Notes: a model not told the origin generated them from the letters alone. 64,000 bases of DNA from Rahnella aceris (GCF_011684115.1 NZ_JAADJV010000005.1:262916-326915), one strand, 5' to 3'. Shown: positions 1 to 11,351, numbered from the stretch's first letter. Numbers and translations: made by a program.

Positions 1-1
1 A

Positions 2-1072
2 TATGCGAATGTGCCGGCCTGGCATTGGGTGGTGGTCGGCAGTACCGATAAAAACAGCCTGGTGGAACAGGTCAACAGCACGCGTAATCACTTCCTGATG
101 GTGAGCCTGCTGGCGCTGGCATGTTTCGCTGCACTGTTTATCTGGCTGACGCGCAAGCTGGTCAGCCGCCCGCTGAGCGACGTCGTGAGTATTGCACAAC
201 AATATGCCAGCGGTGACCTGCGCGCGCGGGCTGAAACCCAGCGTGTTGATGAAATTGGTGCCCTGATGCATGCGATCGACGGCATCGGCCACGGGCTGGA
301 AAAAATTGTCGGTGAAGTCCGGCAGGTTTCCTCTGAAATTATGATGAATACGCAAGGACTTGCGCACGACAGCGAGCAGATTAATCATCAGATCGGCACG
401 CAAGCCAGCAGTCTGGAAGAAACCTCAGCCAGCATGGAGCAGATCACCGCTACCGTACAGAACACGGCGGACAATGCCACACAGGCCACTCAACTGGTGC
501 AACAGACCGACAAAGCGGCCACTGTCGGTGCTGATGCAGTAAATCAGTCGGTTGAGAGCATGGAGGCCATTAAGCACGCCTCAACGCGTATCGCGGATAT
601 CACGACCGTCATCGAGGGCATCGCCTTCCAGACCAATATTCTGGCCCTTAACGCCGCCGTAGAAGCCGCCAGAGCCGGTGAGCACGGGCGCGGATTCGCG
701 GTTGTCGCTGCAGAAGTCCGGGCGCTGGCACAGCGCAGTTCAAATGCGGTGAAGGAGATTGAAAATCTGGTCGCGGATTCCCTGAGCAAAGTCGAGGACG
801 GCCACCAGAGTGCAGCCAAAACGCAGATAAACATGAACGATATTTTGCAGGGTATTCGCCAGGTCAAAGTGCTGATGAGCGATATCGATCTGGCCTCGCA
901 CGAGCAGTCGTCCGGTATTTCACAGGTAAACATTGCCATTATGCAGATTGGTAAAGCGACGCAGGAGAACGCCACGCTGGTGGAGAATTCACAGCAAACT
1001 GCGGCGGCGCTCAGCGAACAAGGCCGCCATCTCTCACAACTGGTCAGCGTCTTTAAAATTTCCGAACGGTAA
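2..1072 (+). CDS. Methyl-accepting chemotaxis protein, 3' part only
   Basis: The gene enters from outside the window; the reading frame is open from base 2 and about 356 residues are visible. Numbering from the first visible codon, residues 1-25 look like the end of a periplasmic sensor domain, 30-49 are a hydrophobic second membrane helix, and about 50-103 fit a HAMP linker. The rest is the long helical signalling hairpin, with the very conserved tip around [18 protein letters not shown] and [12 protein letters not shown] that binds CheA and CheW. The protein ends in FKISER and lacks the NWETF-type pentapeptide that tethers CheR and CheB in Tar or Tsr. The ligand cannot be told because the sensor domain is missing. 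Family call is certain; the individual receptor is not identified. Confidence 0.93.
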   Translation, partial: YANVPAWHWVVVGSTDKNSLVEQVNSTRNHFLMVSLLALACFAALFIWLTRKLVSRPLSDVVSIAQQYASGDLRARAETQRVDEIGALMHAIDGIGHGLEKIVGEVRQVSSEIMMNTQGLAHDSEQINHQIGTQASSLEETSASMEQITATVQNTADNATQATQLVQQTDKAATVGADAVNQSVESMEAIKHASTRIADITTVIEGIAFQTNILALNAAVEAARAGEHGRGFAVVAAEVRALAQRSSNAVKEIENLVADSLSKVEDGHQSAAKTQINMNDILQGIRQVKVLMSDIDLASHEQSSGISQVNIAIMQIGKATQENATLVENSQQTAAALSEQGRHLSQLVSVFKISER

Positions 1073-1168
1073 GACGTGAATTGCGCGGCAATATACACCG
1101 CGCGGACTCGCCAGCACACCGGTGAAAGGGCTACACTTCAGGGTATCGCCCTTTTACCGGATATCACG

Positions 1169-1480
1169 ATGAAATCCCTCCGAATCTCCGCTGCGCTGTT
1201 GTTACTGGTTGCGCTAAGCGGTTGCAGTAATCTGATGCAAATCACGCCGGTTCCGCCGCCTGCCGTGACAACCAAAGCGCAGGAAATTACCCGTGCGCAG
1301 ACTTCCACTCTCACCAAAATTGGCAGCATCACGGTCGATGTGATTGGCAGTCCGATGGATGCAGAAGCAGAAGTGCAGCGCCGCGCCGATGCGGCGGGTG
1401 CGCATTACTACGTGATCATGTTTAACAGCGAAACTATTATTCCCGGCCGCTGGTATTCACAGGCCACACTCTACCGCTGA
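1169..1480 (+). CDS. bsmA: BsmA-like small lipoprotein (DUF1471 family)
   Basis: Encodes 103 residues. The N-terminus is a lipoprotein signal with a lipobox LSGC at about residue 17-20, so the mature protein should be lipid-anchored in the envelope. The remainder fits the YdgH/BhsA/McbA (DUF1471) fold, including KIGSITVDVIGSP and the C-terminal HYYVIMFNSE region. E. coli BsmA (YjfO) is linked to biofilm formation and peroxide resistance and also lies beside aidB, which supports the name. An upstream in-frame start at 1076 exists, but the signal peptide begins at the ATG at 1169. The stop codon directly abuts that of the convergent aidB. Role here is by homology only. Confidence 0.85.
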   Translation: MKSLRISAALLLLVALSGCSNLMQITPVPPPAVTTKAQEITRAQTSTLTKIGSITVDVIGSPMDAEAEVQRRADAAGAHYYVIMFNSETIIPGRWYSQATLYR

Positions 1481-3112
1481 TTATTCAGCGCCGATCGCCC
1501 GGTTAAGCAACAACTGGCACAAACGTTCCGGCAACAGCGTTTCTCCACGCGGATCAAGCACCATACGGCACCACGCGTCTGCTAGCGGTGGCGACGCAAA
1601 CTCCAGCATTTGCGTCGCGGTCAGCAGGTTAAATAGCTGACCGGTAAGCCAGCGCCCCTGCGCTTCTTCCGGCCTGCGCAACCGTTGTAAAAACTGGCGC
1701 GACGCCCGGTCAAAGACGCGGTTTTGTCCGCGCGCCTGATGCAAAATCTGCTGAACCATTTCCGCGCTGGCAGGCAGTTTTTTCAGCGTGCGCAGCACAT
1801 CAAGACACATAACGTTTCCCGATCCTTCCCAGATACTGTTGACCGGCATTTCGCGGTACAAACGCGGCAATTCGCTGTCTTCGCAATAGCCAATCCCTCC
1901 CAACACTTCCATCGCCTCTGCCACAAACGGCATCCCCTGGCGGCACACTTCGAACTTTGCAGCGGGCGTCAGCAGGCGGCATAACAATTGTTCCGCCGGA
2001 TTATCCTGCGCATCGGACGCCGTGGCCAGACGCATCAGCAACATCGTCTGCCCTTCCAGCAACAGCGCCATGCGGCTCAGCGTCTGGCGCATCAGCGGTT
2101 GTTCGATAAGCGGTTTACCAAAAACCTGCCGCTGGAAGGCGTGGTACAGCGCAACCGACAACGCCCGGCGCATCATAGCGTGGCTTCCCAGCGCGCAGTC
2201 AAAGCGCGTATGACCGCCCATTTTCAGGATATGGCGGACGCCCTCGCCTTCTTCGCCCAGCAGCCAGCCGGTGGCATTCTGAAACTCCACTTCGCTGCTG
2301 GCGTTCGAACGGTTACCCAATTTGTCTTTCAGGCGTTCGATGCGGATCGCATTGCGCGTTCCGTCGGGCAATACGCGCGGCAGAAAGAAGCAGGACAGTC
2401 CGCCATCAGTCTGCGCCAGCACCAGATGCGCATCGCTTTGCGGCACGGAGAAGAACCATTTGTGGCCCACCAGATGATAAGGTTTTCCGCTGCCGCGTCC
2501 TTCCAGCGCCGTCGCCCGCGTGGTGTTGCTGAGCACGTCCGAGCCGCCCTGTTTTTCCGTCATGCCCATGCCGATCAGCACGCCTTTCTTCTGATCGCCG
2601 GATTGCAGATGCGGATCATAACGGTCAGATAACAGCGGTTTCATCCAGCCACTGAACTCCGGCGGCAGATATTTTTGCAGCAACGGGATCGCGCCAAATG
2701 TCATCGTCACCGGGCATAACGTCCCCGCTTCAACCTGACCGTGAAGAATAAAACGCGCCGCACGCGCCACCACCGAGCCGATACGCGCATCTTCCTGCCA
2801 GGGTAAATTGTGCACGCGGTTGGCGATCAACCCTTGCATCAGCAGATGCCACGCAGGATGGAAACGCACGTCATCAAGACGTTCACCGGTGGTGTCATAA
2901 CGCAAAAGATCGGGCGGATTGGTATTCGCCAGCCTTCCCAGCTCCAGCGATTCTGCAGAGCCTAACTGCTGCCCGAGGGACGCCAGGACATCGGCATCCC
3001 AGCCCGCCTGCTGGCGGGAAACCGCTTCGCGCAACGGGGTGTCGGAAAGGAATAAATTGCTGTTACTCAGTGGTTTGGGTTGATTGAAAACCCGGTGTGT
3101 TTCCCAGTCCAT
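1481..3112 (-). CDS. aidB: AidB, acyl-CoA dehydrogenase-like DNA-binding flavoprotein
   Basis: Encodes 543 residues, very similar along its full length to E. coli AidB, an FAD protein of the acyl-CoA dehydrogenase fold that is induced in the adaptive response to alkylation and binds DNA. Visible landmarks are MTEKQGGSD (about 190-200), the FAD-contacting GHKWFFSVPQSDAH, RLKDKLGNRSNAS, and the C-terminal NSIWEGSGN that carries the family's catalytic-type glutamate. The start is the ATG at 3112, preceded by AGGGAG; an in-frame extension to 3184 has no such support. It converges on bsmA with no base between the stop codons. A hairpin at 3199-3224 isolates it from rlmB upstream. In E. coli the gene is Ada-regulated; no Ada box was looked for here. 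Confidence 0.95.
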   Translation of the reverse strand: MDWETHRVFNQPKPLSNSNLFLSDTPLREAVSRQQAGWDADVLASLGQQLGSAESLELGRLANTNPPDLLRYDTTGERLDDVRFHPAWHLLMQGLIANRVHNLPWQEDARIGSVVARAARFILHGQVEAGTLCPVTMTFGAIPLLQKYLPPEFSGWMKPLLSDRYDPHLQSGDQKKGVLIGMGMTEKQGGSDVLSNTTRATALEGRGSGKPYHLVGHKWFFSVPQSDAHLVLAQTDGGLSCFFLPRVLPDGTRNAIRIERLKDKLGNRSNASSEVEFQNATGWLLGEEGEGVRHILKMGGHTRFDCALGSHAMMRRALSVALYHAFQRQVFGKPLIEQPLMRQTLSRMALLLEGQTMLLMRLATASDAQDNPAEQLLCRLLTPAAKFEVCRQGMPFVAEAMEVLGGIGYCEDSELPRLYREMPVNSIWEGSGNVMCLDVLRTLKKLPASAEMVQQILHQARGQNRVFDRASRQFLQRLRRPEEAQGRWLTGQLFNLLTATQMLEFASPPLADAWCRMVLDPRGETLLPERLCQLLLNRAIGAE

Positions 3113-3198
3113 CGCCTGCTCCCTGTTAAAAGGATATGGCGTAAGTATGGTAAAAATCGGGAAATTAACAGGCGGACAGATCACAAAGGCAGAAATGC

Positions 3199-3224
3199 AA
3201 ACGGGAGCCCTGAGGCTCCCGTTT
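3199..3224 (-). terminator. Rho-independent terminator of rlmB
   Basis: An 11-bp perfect stem (AAACGGGAGCC / GGCTCCCGTTT) with a 4-nt loop follows the rlmB stop by 24 nt. On the minus strand it continues into a T-rich run. It separates the nsrR-rnr-rlmB transcript from aidB. Confidence 0.8.
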
Positions 3225-3248
3225 AATCAGCGGATCAATAAACGACAA

Positions 3249-3992
3249 TCAGCTTTTCTTCAGGCCGCGCTGACGTACCGCTTCGAACAGGCAAACACCG
3301 GTGGCTACGGAAACATTCAGGGAAGAGACGCTCCCCGCCATCGGGATGCTGATCAGTTCGTCGCAATGTTCGCGGGTCAGACGGCGCATACCTTCGCCTT
3401 CTGCGCCCATCACCAGCGCCATCGGGCCGGTCATTTTACTCTGGAACAGGTCATGATCCGCTTCACCGGCCGTGCCGACGATCCAGACATTATGTTCCTG
3501 CAATACGCGCAACGTACGCGCCAGATTGGTCACGTTGATCAACGGCACGTTTTCAGCGGCGCCGCTGGCAACTTTTTTGGCGGTGGCGTTCAGTTTCGCG
3601 GAACGGTCGCGCGGAACAATCACCGCGTGAACACCCGCCGCATCCGCGGTACGCAGACAGGCACCCAGGTTATGTGGATCCGTTACGCCATCCAGCACCA
3701 GCAGGAACGGACAATCGAGGCTTTCCAGCAACGCAGGCAGGTCATTTTCCTGATACTGGCGGCCTTCGCGCACACGCGCAATAATCCCCTGATGCACAGC
3801 ACCTTCGGATTTCTCATCCAGCCACTGGCGGCTCGCCACCTGGATCACGATACCGCTGGCTTCCAGCTCGTCGATCAGCGGTTTCAGGCGTTTATCGTCA
3901 CGGCCTTTCAGGATAAAGACTTCCAGAAAGCGTTGCGGATCGTTGTCGAGTAAGGCTTTAACGGAGTGAATACCGTAGATAATTTCGCTCAT
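3249..3992 (-). CDS. rlmB: RlmB, 23S rRNA (guanosine-2251-2'-O)-methyltransferase
   Basis: Encodes 247 residues. It transfers a methyl group from SAM to the ribose of G2251 in the peptidyl-transferase loop of 23S rRNA. The N-terminus ([15 protein letters not shown]) fits the RNA-binding substrate domain of SpoU enzymes. The C-terminal part shows the SPOUT knot motifs VMGAEGEGM and [14 protein letters not shown] that bind SAM. The start chosen is the ATG at 3992, as in E. coli; an in-frame start at 4064 would extend into the hairpin-rich spacer behind rnr. It is the last gene of the nsrR-rnr-rlmB group and is followed by a clear terminator. Confidence 0.96.
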   Translation of the reverse strand: MSEIIYGIHSVKALLDNDPQRFLEVFILKGRDDKRLKPLIDELEASGIVIQVASRQWLDEKSEGAVHQGIIARVREGRQYQENDLPALLESLDCPFLLVLDGVTDPHNLGACLRTADAAGVHAVIVPRDRSAKLNATAKKVASGAAENVPLINVTNLARTLRVLQEHNVWIVGTAGEADHDLFQSKMTGPMALVMGAEGEGMRRLTREHCDELISIPMAGSVSSLNVSVATGVCLFEAVRQRGLKKS

Positions 3993-4011
3993 GATGCTCT
4001 TTAAAATAGAC

Positions 4012-4076
4012 TTGCGGACAGCAAGCTGTCCGCAATTTAGTAAGGTTACAGACGATTCTATCATAGAAGAATCGTC
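4012..4076 (-). promoter_or_regulatory. Two adjacent hairpins in the rnr-rlmB spacer
   Basis: The 92-nt spacer holds two perfect inverted repeats: TTGCGGACAG/CTGTCCGCAA (4012-4021 and 4026-4035, 4-nt loop) and GACGATTCT/AGAATCGTC (4051-4059 and 4068-4076, 8-nt loop). In transcription order the second hairpin comes first, just after the rnr stop, and the GC-rich one lies 20 nt before the rlmB start. Only a weak T-rich run follows. They could attenuate readthrough, protect the 3' end, or be an RNase site; this is inference. Confidence 0.6.
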
Positions 4077-4084
4077 AGAAAGGA

Positions 4085-6583
4085 CTAGCTGTCAGACTGC
4101 TTTTTCTTCGCGCGTTTGGCTCTGGTGGCCGCCGCAATTTTTGCAGTTTTGTCAGAAGGCTTTTTGGCTTTCTTCGGTTTACCGTCTTTACCCACAGCAC
4201 TGACCGCTTTCTCTTTCTTCGGTTTGGCTGGTTTTGCGTCATCTTTGCGGAACGCGCTGTCCGGCTCAAAATTCACGTTTTTCTTAGCAGTACGGCGACG
4301 GCCAGCATTAGCTGGCGCGGCAGAACGCATGGTACGTTCGCCACCTTTTTTCGCGCGGTCACGCGCGGTTTTGCCTTCACCCCGTGCTTTGCGGGTGCTG
4401 GAAACCAGCGCGAAATCGATTTTACGTTCGTCCATATGCACGGCTTCAACACGAATTTCTACCGTATCGCCCAGGCGATAAACCGCACCGGAGGATTCAC
4501 CCACCAGACGCTGACCGATGTTATCGTAACGGTAATAATCATTGTCGAGCGATGACACGTGCACCAGGCCGTCGATGAACAGATCGTTGAGGCGGACGAA
4601 GAAGCCGAAGCCGGTGACACTGGCGATAATGCCGGTGAAGACTTCACCCACATGATCTTGCATGAAGTCGCACTTCAGCCAGTCCGCCACGTTGCGGGTG
4701 GCTTCGTCCGCGCGGCGTTCTGCCATCGAACAATGCTCGCCGAGCTGCAACATATCTTCGTAATCACTGTGCCAGCCGCCGGTTGGCGTCCAGCGATCTT
4801 TCAACGTGCCGTGCTCTTTCGCCAGCAGATACTTGATCGCGCGGTGCAATGCCAGATCCGGATAACGACGGATTGGCGACGTAAAATGCCCGTAAGAAGG
4901 CAATGCCAGACCAAAGTGGCCACGGTTTTCCGGATCGTAAATCGCCTGTTTCATTGAACGCAGCAACATAGTTTGCAGCATTTCGCGGTCAGGACGATCG
5001 GCCAGTTCATCCATGATCTGAGCATAATCTTTCGGCTCAGGCTTCATGCCGCCGCCCATCACCAGACCCAATTCACCCAGCACGCTTTTCAGCGCGGAGA
5101 TATGGTCATCGCTTGGACGGTCATGCACGCGGAACAGCGCCGGTTCGTTATGTTTTTCAACAAAACGCGCCGCAGCAATGTTCGCCATGATCATGCACTC
5201 TTCGATCAGTTTGTGGGCATCGTTACGTACGGTCGGTTCGACACGTTCGATACGACGCTCAGCATTGAAGATAAATTTCGCTTCTTCGGTTTCGAACGCG
5301 ATACCGCCACGTTCTGCACGCGCCTGATCCAGCACTTTGTACATGGTGTGCAGTTCAAGCAGATGCTTAACCAGCGGCGAATATTGCTCGCGCAGTTCCG
5401 GATCGCCTTCGATGATGCGCCAGACTTTGTTGTATGTCAGACGCGCGTGAGAGCTCATCACGGCTTCGTAGAATTTAGAGCTGGTCAGTTTGCCCTGCGC
5501 GGAGATAGTCATCTCACAGACCATACACAGGCGGTCTACCTGCGGGTTCAGCGAACACAGGCCATTAGACAGCACTTCCGGCAGCATCGGCACAACCTGT
5601 GACGGGAAATACACCGACGTAGCGCGGCTGCGGGCTTCATCGTCCAGCGCGGTGCCGTGACGGACGTAATAGCTCACGTCGGCGATTGCCACCCACAGGC
5701 GCCAGCCACCACCACGTTTTTTCTCACAGTACACGGCGTCATCGAAGTCACGGGCATCTTCACCATCAATGGTGACCAGCGGCAGATTGCGTAAATCCAC
5801 GCGACCTTTTTTCGCTTCTTCCGGCACCTGTTCGCTCAGGTCTTCGACCTGTTTGAGAACCTGTGGCGGCCAGACGTGCGGGATTTCATGGGTACGCAGG
5901 GCGATATCTACCGCCATACTGGTGCCCATTTTATCGCCGAGGACTTCAACGATTTTACCGACCGCTTTGGTACGGCGGGTCGGACGCTGTGTCAGCTCGA
6001 CCACCACCATATATCCCATGCGTGCGCCGTTAATGGCATCGGCCGGGATCAGAATATCAAAGCTCAGACGACTGTCGTCGGGTACCACAAAACCGGCACC
6101 CGCATCGGTAAAGTAACGGCCCACAATCTGGCTCATTTTAGGCACCAGAACACGCACGATGCGCGCTTCACGGCGGCCTTTACGGTCGGTTCCAACTGGT
6201 TGTGCCAGGACCACGTCACCGTGGATGCACATTTTCATTTGTTCAGCAGACAAATACACATCGTCTTTCTTCACGCCTTCCAGGCGCAGGAAACCGTAAC
6301 CATCACGATGGCCGATAACCGTGCCTTTCAGCAAGTCCAGACGCTCCGGCAGCGCGTAGCACTGGCGGCGGGTAAAGACTAACTGGCCGTCACGCTCCAT
6401 TGCGCGCAAACGGCGACGCAGGGCTTCCAGCGCTTCTTCTCCGGAAAGATTCAGTTCGTTACCAATTTCTTCCCGGCTGGCTGGGGTTTCACGTTTCGCG
6501 AGATGTTCCAGAATAAATTCACGGCTGGGAATAGGTGATTCGTATTTTTCTGCTTCTCGTTCCAGGAATGGATCTTGTGACAT
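4085..6583 (-). CDS. rnr: Ribonuclease R
   Basis: Encodes 832 residues (E. coli 813). This processive 3'-5' exoribonuclease degrades structured RNA, acts in rRNA quality control and works with tmRNA. Domain order is a helix-turn-helix N-terminus, cold-shock domains, the RNB catalytic domain with the acidic motif [13 protein letters not shown] near residues 270-285, an S1 domain ([15 protein letters not shown]), and a long lysine- and alanine-rich tail of about 110 residues. The start at 6583 is favoured because GGAGG precedes it and the protein then begins MSQDPF as in E. coli. An ATG at 6628 overlaps the nsrR stop as ATGA but would add 15 unconserved residues. Cotranscription with nsrR is likely. 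Confidence 0.97.
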   Translation of the reverse strand: MSQDPFLEREAEKYESPIPSREFILEHLAKRETPASREEIGNELNLSGEEALEALRRRLRAMERDGQLVFTRRQCYALPERLDLLKGTVIGHRDGYGFLRLEGVKKDDVYLSAEQMKMCIHGDVVLAQPVGTDRKGRREARIVRVLVPKMSQIVGRYFTDAGAGFVVPDDSRLSFDILIPADAINGARMGYMVVVELTQRPTRRTKAVGKIVEVLGDKMGTSMAVDIALRTHEIPHVWPPQVLKQVEDLSEQVPEEAKKGRVDLRNLPLVTIDGEDARDFDDAVYCEKKRGGGWRLWVAIADVSYYVRHGTALDDEARSRATSVYFPSQVVPMLPEVLSNGLCSLNPQVDRLCMVCEMTISAQGKLTSSKFYEAVMSSHARLTYNKVWRIIEGDPELREQYSPLVKHLLELHTMYKVLDQARAERGGIAFETEEAKFIFNAERRIERVEPTVRNDAHKLIEECMIMANIAAARFVEKHNEPALFRVHDRPSDDHISALKSVLGELGLVMGGGMKPEPKDYAQIMDELADRPDREMLQTMLLRSMKQAIYDPENRGHFGLALPSYGHFTSPIRRYPDLALHRAIKYLLAKEHGTLKDRWTPTGGWHSDYEDMLQLGEHCSMAERRADEATRNVADWLKCDFMQDHVGEVFTGIIASVTGFGFFVRLNDLFIDGLVHVSSLDNDYYRYDNIGQRLVGESSGAVYRLGDTVEIRVEAVHMDERKIDFALVSSTRKARGEGKTARDRAKKGGERTMRSAAPANAGRRRTAKKNVNFEPDSAFRKDDAKPAKPKKEKAVSAVGKDGKPKKAKKPSDKTAKIAAATRAKRAKKKQSDS

Positions 6584-6624
6584 AGCGGTTCCTCCGTTGT
6601 CATCAGCAGTTTGTTGAAAGTCTT

Positions 6625-7050
6625 TCATTCAACAAGCAATAATTTATAGAGCGTTGAGTTGTCTTTGACCATATCGGCCAGAGTGTACTGATTCAGCTCA
6701 TCAAGAAAATGTTCTACAGCAGTGTGCAGGACTTGTTTTAGTCGGCATGCAGGCGTGATGTGACAAAAGTCGCTGGCGCAATTGACCAGCGAAAGAGGTT
6801 CCAGTTCGCGCACCACGTCGCCAATGCGAATGGTCTCTGCGGGCTTGCCCAGTTTGATACCTCCGTTCTTTCCGCGAACGGCAGTGACCAGACCAGCACG
6901 GCTCAACTGATTAATGATTTTCACCATGTGGTTGCGCGATACACCGTAAACCTCGGTGACCTGCGAAATGTTGGTCATCTGATCGTCAGGCAACGAAGCC
7001 ATATAAATCAACGCTCTCAAACCATAATCAGTAAAACTCGTTAACTGCAC
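6625..7050 (-). CDS. nsrR: NsrR, nitric-oxide-sensing Rrf2-type repressor
   Basis: Encodes 141 residues, the same length as E. coli NsrR. It is a winged-helix repressor of the Rrf2 family carrying an iron-sulfur cluster that reacts with nitric oxide, releasing genes for NO detoxification. The DNA-binding part includes [17 protein letters not shown]. The three cluster cysteines are visible in [13 protein letters not shown], near residues 91-102. The start is a GTG at 7050 preceded by AGAGG, giving the conserved N-terminus (M)[13 protein letters not shown]. The stop codon overlaps a possible ATG of rnr. It heads the nsrR-rnr-rlmB group, as in E. coli. Confidence 0.96.
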   Translation of the reverse strand: MQLTSFTDYGLRALIYMASLPDDQMTNISQVTEVYGVSRNHMVKIINQLSRAGLVTAVRGKNGGIKLGKPAETIRIGDVVRELEPLSLVNCASDFCHITPACRLKQVLHTAVEHFLDELNQYTLADMVKDNSTLYKLLLVE

Positions 7051-7220
7051 ACATACCTCTGGGTAGCTATTACCCGGTCTTTCCACGCCAGCAATGACAA
7101 CAGGGTGAAGATGATTGTTTATTATGACACTTTGATGATAAACCAGCCGCGAACTTTGCAGCTAATCATTTAGATAGTGGATGGTTTATGGAAAGTAAAC
7201 AAGTGAAGGGATTCAGAAAA

Positions 7221-7247
7221 AAATAAACCGGGCAATTTTGCCCGGTT
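7221..7247 (-). terminator. Terminator downstream of purA
   Basis: Perfect 10-bp stem AACCGGGCAA/TTGCCCGGTT at 7226-7247 with a 2-nt loop. On the minus strand it is followed by TTTATTTTTTT. It lies 30 nt past the purA stop and ahead of nsrR. Confidence 0.85.
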
Positions 7248-7277
7248 ATGACGTTTTTACACAATCAGCTCTGACTG

Positions 7278-8609
<1,332 letters not shown>

Positions 8610-8641
8610 CTAACATCTCATTCTGTGCTTTCCAGCACTTT

Positions 8642-8657
8642 TAGCACACGTTTGCGG
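8642..8657. promoter_or_regulatory. PurR-type operator upstream of purA
   Basis: The minus-strand sequence CCGCAAACGTGTGCTA matches the PurR consensus ACGCAAACGTTTGCGT at 12 of 16 positions, including the central CGCAAACGT. It lies about 65 nt ahead of the purA start. PurR control of purA is known in E. coli; the assignment here is by consensus match only. Confidence 0.6.
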
Positions 8658-8720
8658 GAAAAATTTTAATTGCGTGCTACCGGTCTCAGCGAGACGTGAC
8701 AAGCCCGGCGTAACAAACCC

Positions 8721-8921
8721 TCATCCACCCAGACGACTACGCAACATGTAGTAAATTACGAAGCCTGCGACCACAAGACCCCCGCCAAAACGGCGTAAAA
8801 CCGTGTCCGGAAGATTCGCCAGCGAGAGGATCATTTTTCGCCATGTTTTTGGATAAAGCATCGGCCCCAGGCCTTCAAGAACCAAAACTAAGGCCAGCGC
8901 CAGCCAGATTGTCGCATTCAT
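8721..8921 (-). CDS. yjeT: YjeT, small DUF2065 inner-membrane protein
   Basis: Encodes 66 residues. Two hydrophobic segments (about 4-22 and 47-61) flank a short basic loop containing YPKTWRKM, the layout of the DUF2065 family and of E. coli YjeT. E. coli also places yjeT between hflC and purA. The protein is predicted to sit in the inner membrane; no biochemical function is assigned to the family. A terminator at 8979-9001 separates it from hflC. Confidence 0.9.
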   Translation of the reverse strand: MNATIWLALALVLVLEGLGPMLYPKTWRKMILSLANLPDTVLRRFGGGLVVAGFVIYYMLRSRLGG

Positions 8922-8978
8922 GATGAATCGTTCTCATTGCACCCCTTCCTTAAAAGAAAGAAGGATTTCAGAAAAGAC

Positions 8979-9001
8979 AAAAGGCCCCTGAAGGGCCTTT
9001 T
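8979..9001 (-). terminator. Terminator of the hfq-hflX-hflK-hflC operon
   Basis: Stem AAAAGGCCC/GGGCCTTTT with a 5-nt loop, 17 nt beyond the hflC stop. On the minus strand TTTTGTCTTTT follows. Confidence 0.85.
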
Positions 9002-9018
9002 GGAAATTGCAGAAGCAA

Positions 9019-10017
9019 TTATTTATTTTTTTCAGGTGACTTCATAAAGCGGAAGAAATCGCTGTCAGGGCTTAACACCATGACGTCGTTGCCGCTCTTA
9101 AAGCTGGCCTCGTAAGCACGCAGGCTACGGATGAATGCGTAGAAGTCAGGATCCTGGCTGAACGCATCAGCAAACAGTTTCGCCGCTTCGGCATCTCCTT
9201 CACCGCGGGTGATACGGGCAGTACGCTCTGCTTCAGCAACAGTACGGGTTCTTTCGTAATCCGCAGCAGCCTGAATTTTGGTCGCCTCTTCTTTACCCTG
9301 AGAGATGTGACGCAATGCCACCGCATTACGCTCAGCACGCATACGATCGTAAATCGCGCTGGACACTTCTTCCGGCAAGTTGATTTGTTTCAGACGTACA
9401 TCCACCACTTCGATCCCCAATGCCGCCATGCTGTTCGGGTTCACCGCAGGTTGTTTACCTTTGGTTTCCTGCTCAACACGTTTTGCTGCAGAGGCAATCG
9501 CATCATCGGCTTCGGTGGTCGCTTCAGGCTCATCGCCTACGCTACCGGTGTTCAGGGCATCACGCACATCCAGCGTCAGACGGCCACGGGAATCGGTCAC
9601 GATATCTTTCACATCAAGACGACCAATTTCAGAACGCAGACGGTCACTGAATTTACGTTTCAGCAGAATTTCTGCCTGAGATACATCACCACCGCCTGTT
9701 GCCAGGTAGTAGCGGCTGAAATCACTGATACGCCATTTCAGGTAAGAATCGACGATTAAGTCTTTCTTCTCGCTGGTGACGAAGCGGTCAGCCTGGTTAT
9801 CCATGGTCTGGATACGCGCGTCGAGCATTTTAATGGATTCCACGAATGGAACTTTAAAATGCAGGCCCGGCGCATACACCAGCGGTTTATTATCGCTGTC
9901 ACGCAGGACTTTACCAAAGCGCAGCACAATACCGCGCTGACCTTCCTGAACAACAAACAGTGAAGCATAAAGCGCCACCAGCACCACAACGACGATAAGT
10001 AAAAATGACTTACGCAT
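9019..10017 (-). CDS. hflC: HflC, SPFH-domain regulator of FtsH
   Basis: Encodes 332 residues (E. coli 334). It has an N-terminal membrane anchor (about 5-22), then an SPFH/band-7 domain (from VVQEGQRGIVLRFGKVL) facing the periplasm and a coiled-coil rich in E, A and R (about 230-285). With HflK it forms the large ring that encloses the FtsH protease and limits degradation of membrane substrates. The start codon lies only two bases after the hflK stop, so translation is probably coupled. The C-terminus (SPDSDFFRFMK) is the conserved HflC ending. Confidence 0.97.
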   Translation of the reverse strand: MRKSFLLIVVVVLVALYASLFVVQEGQRGIVLRFGKVLRDSDNKPLVYAPGLHFKVPFVESIKMLDARIQTMDNQADRFVTSEKKDLIVDSYLKWRISDFSRYYLATGGGDVSQAEILLKRKFSDRLRSEIGRLDVKDIVTDSRGRLTLDVRDALNTGSVGDEPEATTEADDAIASAAKRVEQETKGKQPAVNPNSMAALGIEVVDVRLKQINLPEEVSSAIYDRMRAERNAVALRHISQGKEEATKIQAAADYERTRTVAEAERTARITRGEGDAEAAKLFADAFSQDPDFYAFIRSLRAYEASFKSGNDVMVLSPDSDFFRFMKSPEKNK

Positions 10018-10019
10018 TG

Positions 10020-11318
10020 TTATTCTCTCCCTACGCGAAGTGTATCGTCACGCTGTGCATTTGCACGGCGCTGGTCCATGACACTGCCAGACGAACGGGA
10101 ACTGCTGTTATCGGCACTGCTTTTACTGTTACTGCTGGTTAAACCTGGAACGGAAGGCAACAAACCTGTTTCATCATTTTTGCTGGTGTCGTTGGCTGCT
10201 GCGTTATTTCCACGCAGCATTTGATCCAGCGGCAAGACCATCAGGTTATTCCCTTTATCACTCACCAGCACTTTACGGGTGTGGCTGAGGACTTTTTCCA
10301 TGGTTTCGATATACAGACGCTCGCGGGTAATTTCCGGCGCGGCTTTATATTCAGGTAACAGTTTGGAGAAACGGGCCACTTCACCCTGCGCTTCCAGAAC
10401 CGTACGATCTTTATAGGCTTTAGCATCTTCCAGTAAGCGCTGTGCTTCACCGTTTGCCAGAGGCTGAATCTGGTTCGCGTAAGCTTCTGCTTCACGAATA
10501 GACTGTTGTTCTCTTTCACGGGCGGCGATCGCGTTATCGAAGGAAGCTTTCACTTCTTCCGGCGGACGCGCGGTCTGGAAGTTGACGTCCTGAATGGTAA
10601 TACCCATTTTGTACGGACGAATAGTTTCTTCCAGTACACGCTGGGTATCGCTACGCACGGTAGTACGGCCTTCCGTCAGGATTTTATCCATCGTGTATTT
10701 GCCGATAACGCCACGTAATGCGCTGTCAGTCGCCTGGCTCAGGCTGTCGTCAGGGTTGGCGACGCTGAACAGATAAGCTTCAGGATCCGTCACGCGATAC
10801 TGCACGTTCATTTCAACGCGCACAACGTTCTCATCAGACGTCAGCATTACACCAGACGCAGCAAGTTCACGTACCGATTCTACGTTTACTGCACGAACTT
10901 GATCGATGAAGGTCGGTTTCCAGTTCAGGCCAGGCTCAACCAGATGGCTGAACTTACCAAAACGGGTCACAACGCCACGCTCGGCTTCTTTAATGGTATA
11001 GAAACCCGTTGCTGCCCAGATCACCACCACCGCTGCGACCGCGATGCCAACAATCCGGCCACCACTCATCCCATGACCGGAACCCGTTGGTGCGCCATTG
11101 TTGCTGTTATTGTTGTTGCCTGAACCTTTTCCACCGAAGCCCCCCAGCTTTTTGCTGAGCTTACGGAAGATATCATCCAGATCAGGTGGCCCCTGATTGC
11201 GGCCACCTTTGTTGTCGTTATTTCCACCAGAATTTCCACCAGAGTTGCCGCTATTATTATTGCTGCTGCCCCAGGGGTCGCGGTCCTGTCCGTTATTACC
11301 GGGCTGATTCCACGCCAT
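10020..11318 (-). CDS. hflK: HflK, SPFH-domain regulator of FtsH
   Basis: Encodes 432 residues (E. coli 419). The first 85 or so residues are a cytoplasmic Gly/Asn-rich tail typical of HflK, followed by one membrane helix (about 88-108) and the SPFH domain starting at IKEAERGVVTRFGKF. A coiled-coil follows, then a low-complexity serine- and asparagine-rich C-terminus. Partner of HflC in the FtsH-modulating complex. The Gly/Asn tail is longer than in E. coli and built from repeated GGN and SGN units, which probably accounts for the extra length. Located between hflX and hflC as in E. coli. Confidence 0.97.
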   Translation of the reverse strand: MAWNQPGNNGQDRDPWGSSNNNSGNSGGNSGGNNDNKGGRNQGPPDLDDIFRKLSKKLGGFGGKGSGNNNNSNNGAPTGSGHGMSGGRIVGIAVAAVVVIWAATGFYTIKEAERGVVTRFGKFSHLVEPGLNWKPTFIDQVRAVNVESVRELAASGVMLTSDENVVRVEMNVQYRVTDPEAYLFSVANPDDSLSQATDSALRGVIGKYTMDKILTEGRTTVRSDTQRVLEETIRPYKMGITIQDVNFQTARPPEEVKASFDNAIAAREREQQSIREAEAYANQIQPLANGEAQRLLEDAKAYKDRTVLEAQGEVARFSKLLPEYKAAPEITRERLYIETMEKVLSHTRKVLVSDKGNNLMVLPLDQMLRGNNAAANDTSKNDETGLLPSVPGLTSSNSKSSADNSSSRSSGSVMDQRRANAQRDDTLRVGRE

Positions 11319-11351
11319 GTTATAGCTCCATTATTCTATGATTGGTGTTCT

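Noticed and set aside
3084..3953. 289-codon plus-strand open frame
   Set aside because: It is antisense to rlmB and crosses its terminator; the reverse-strand gene is certain.
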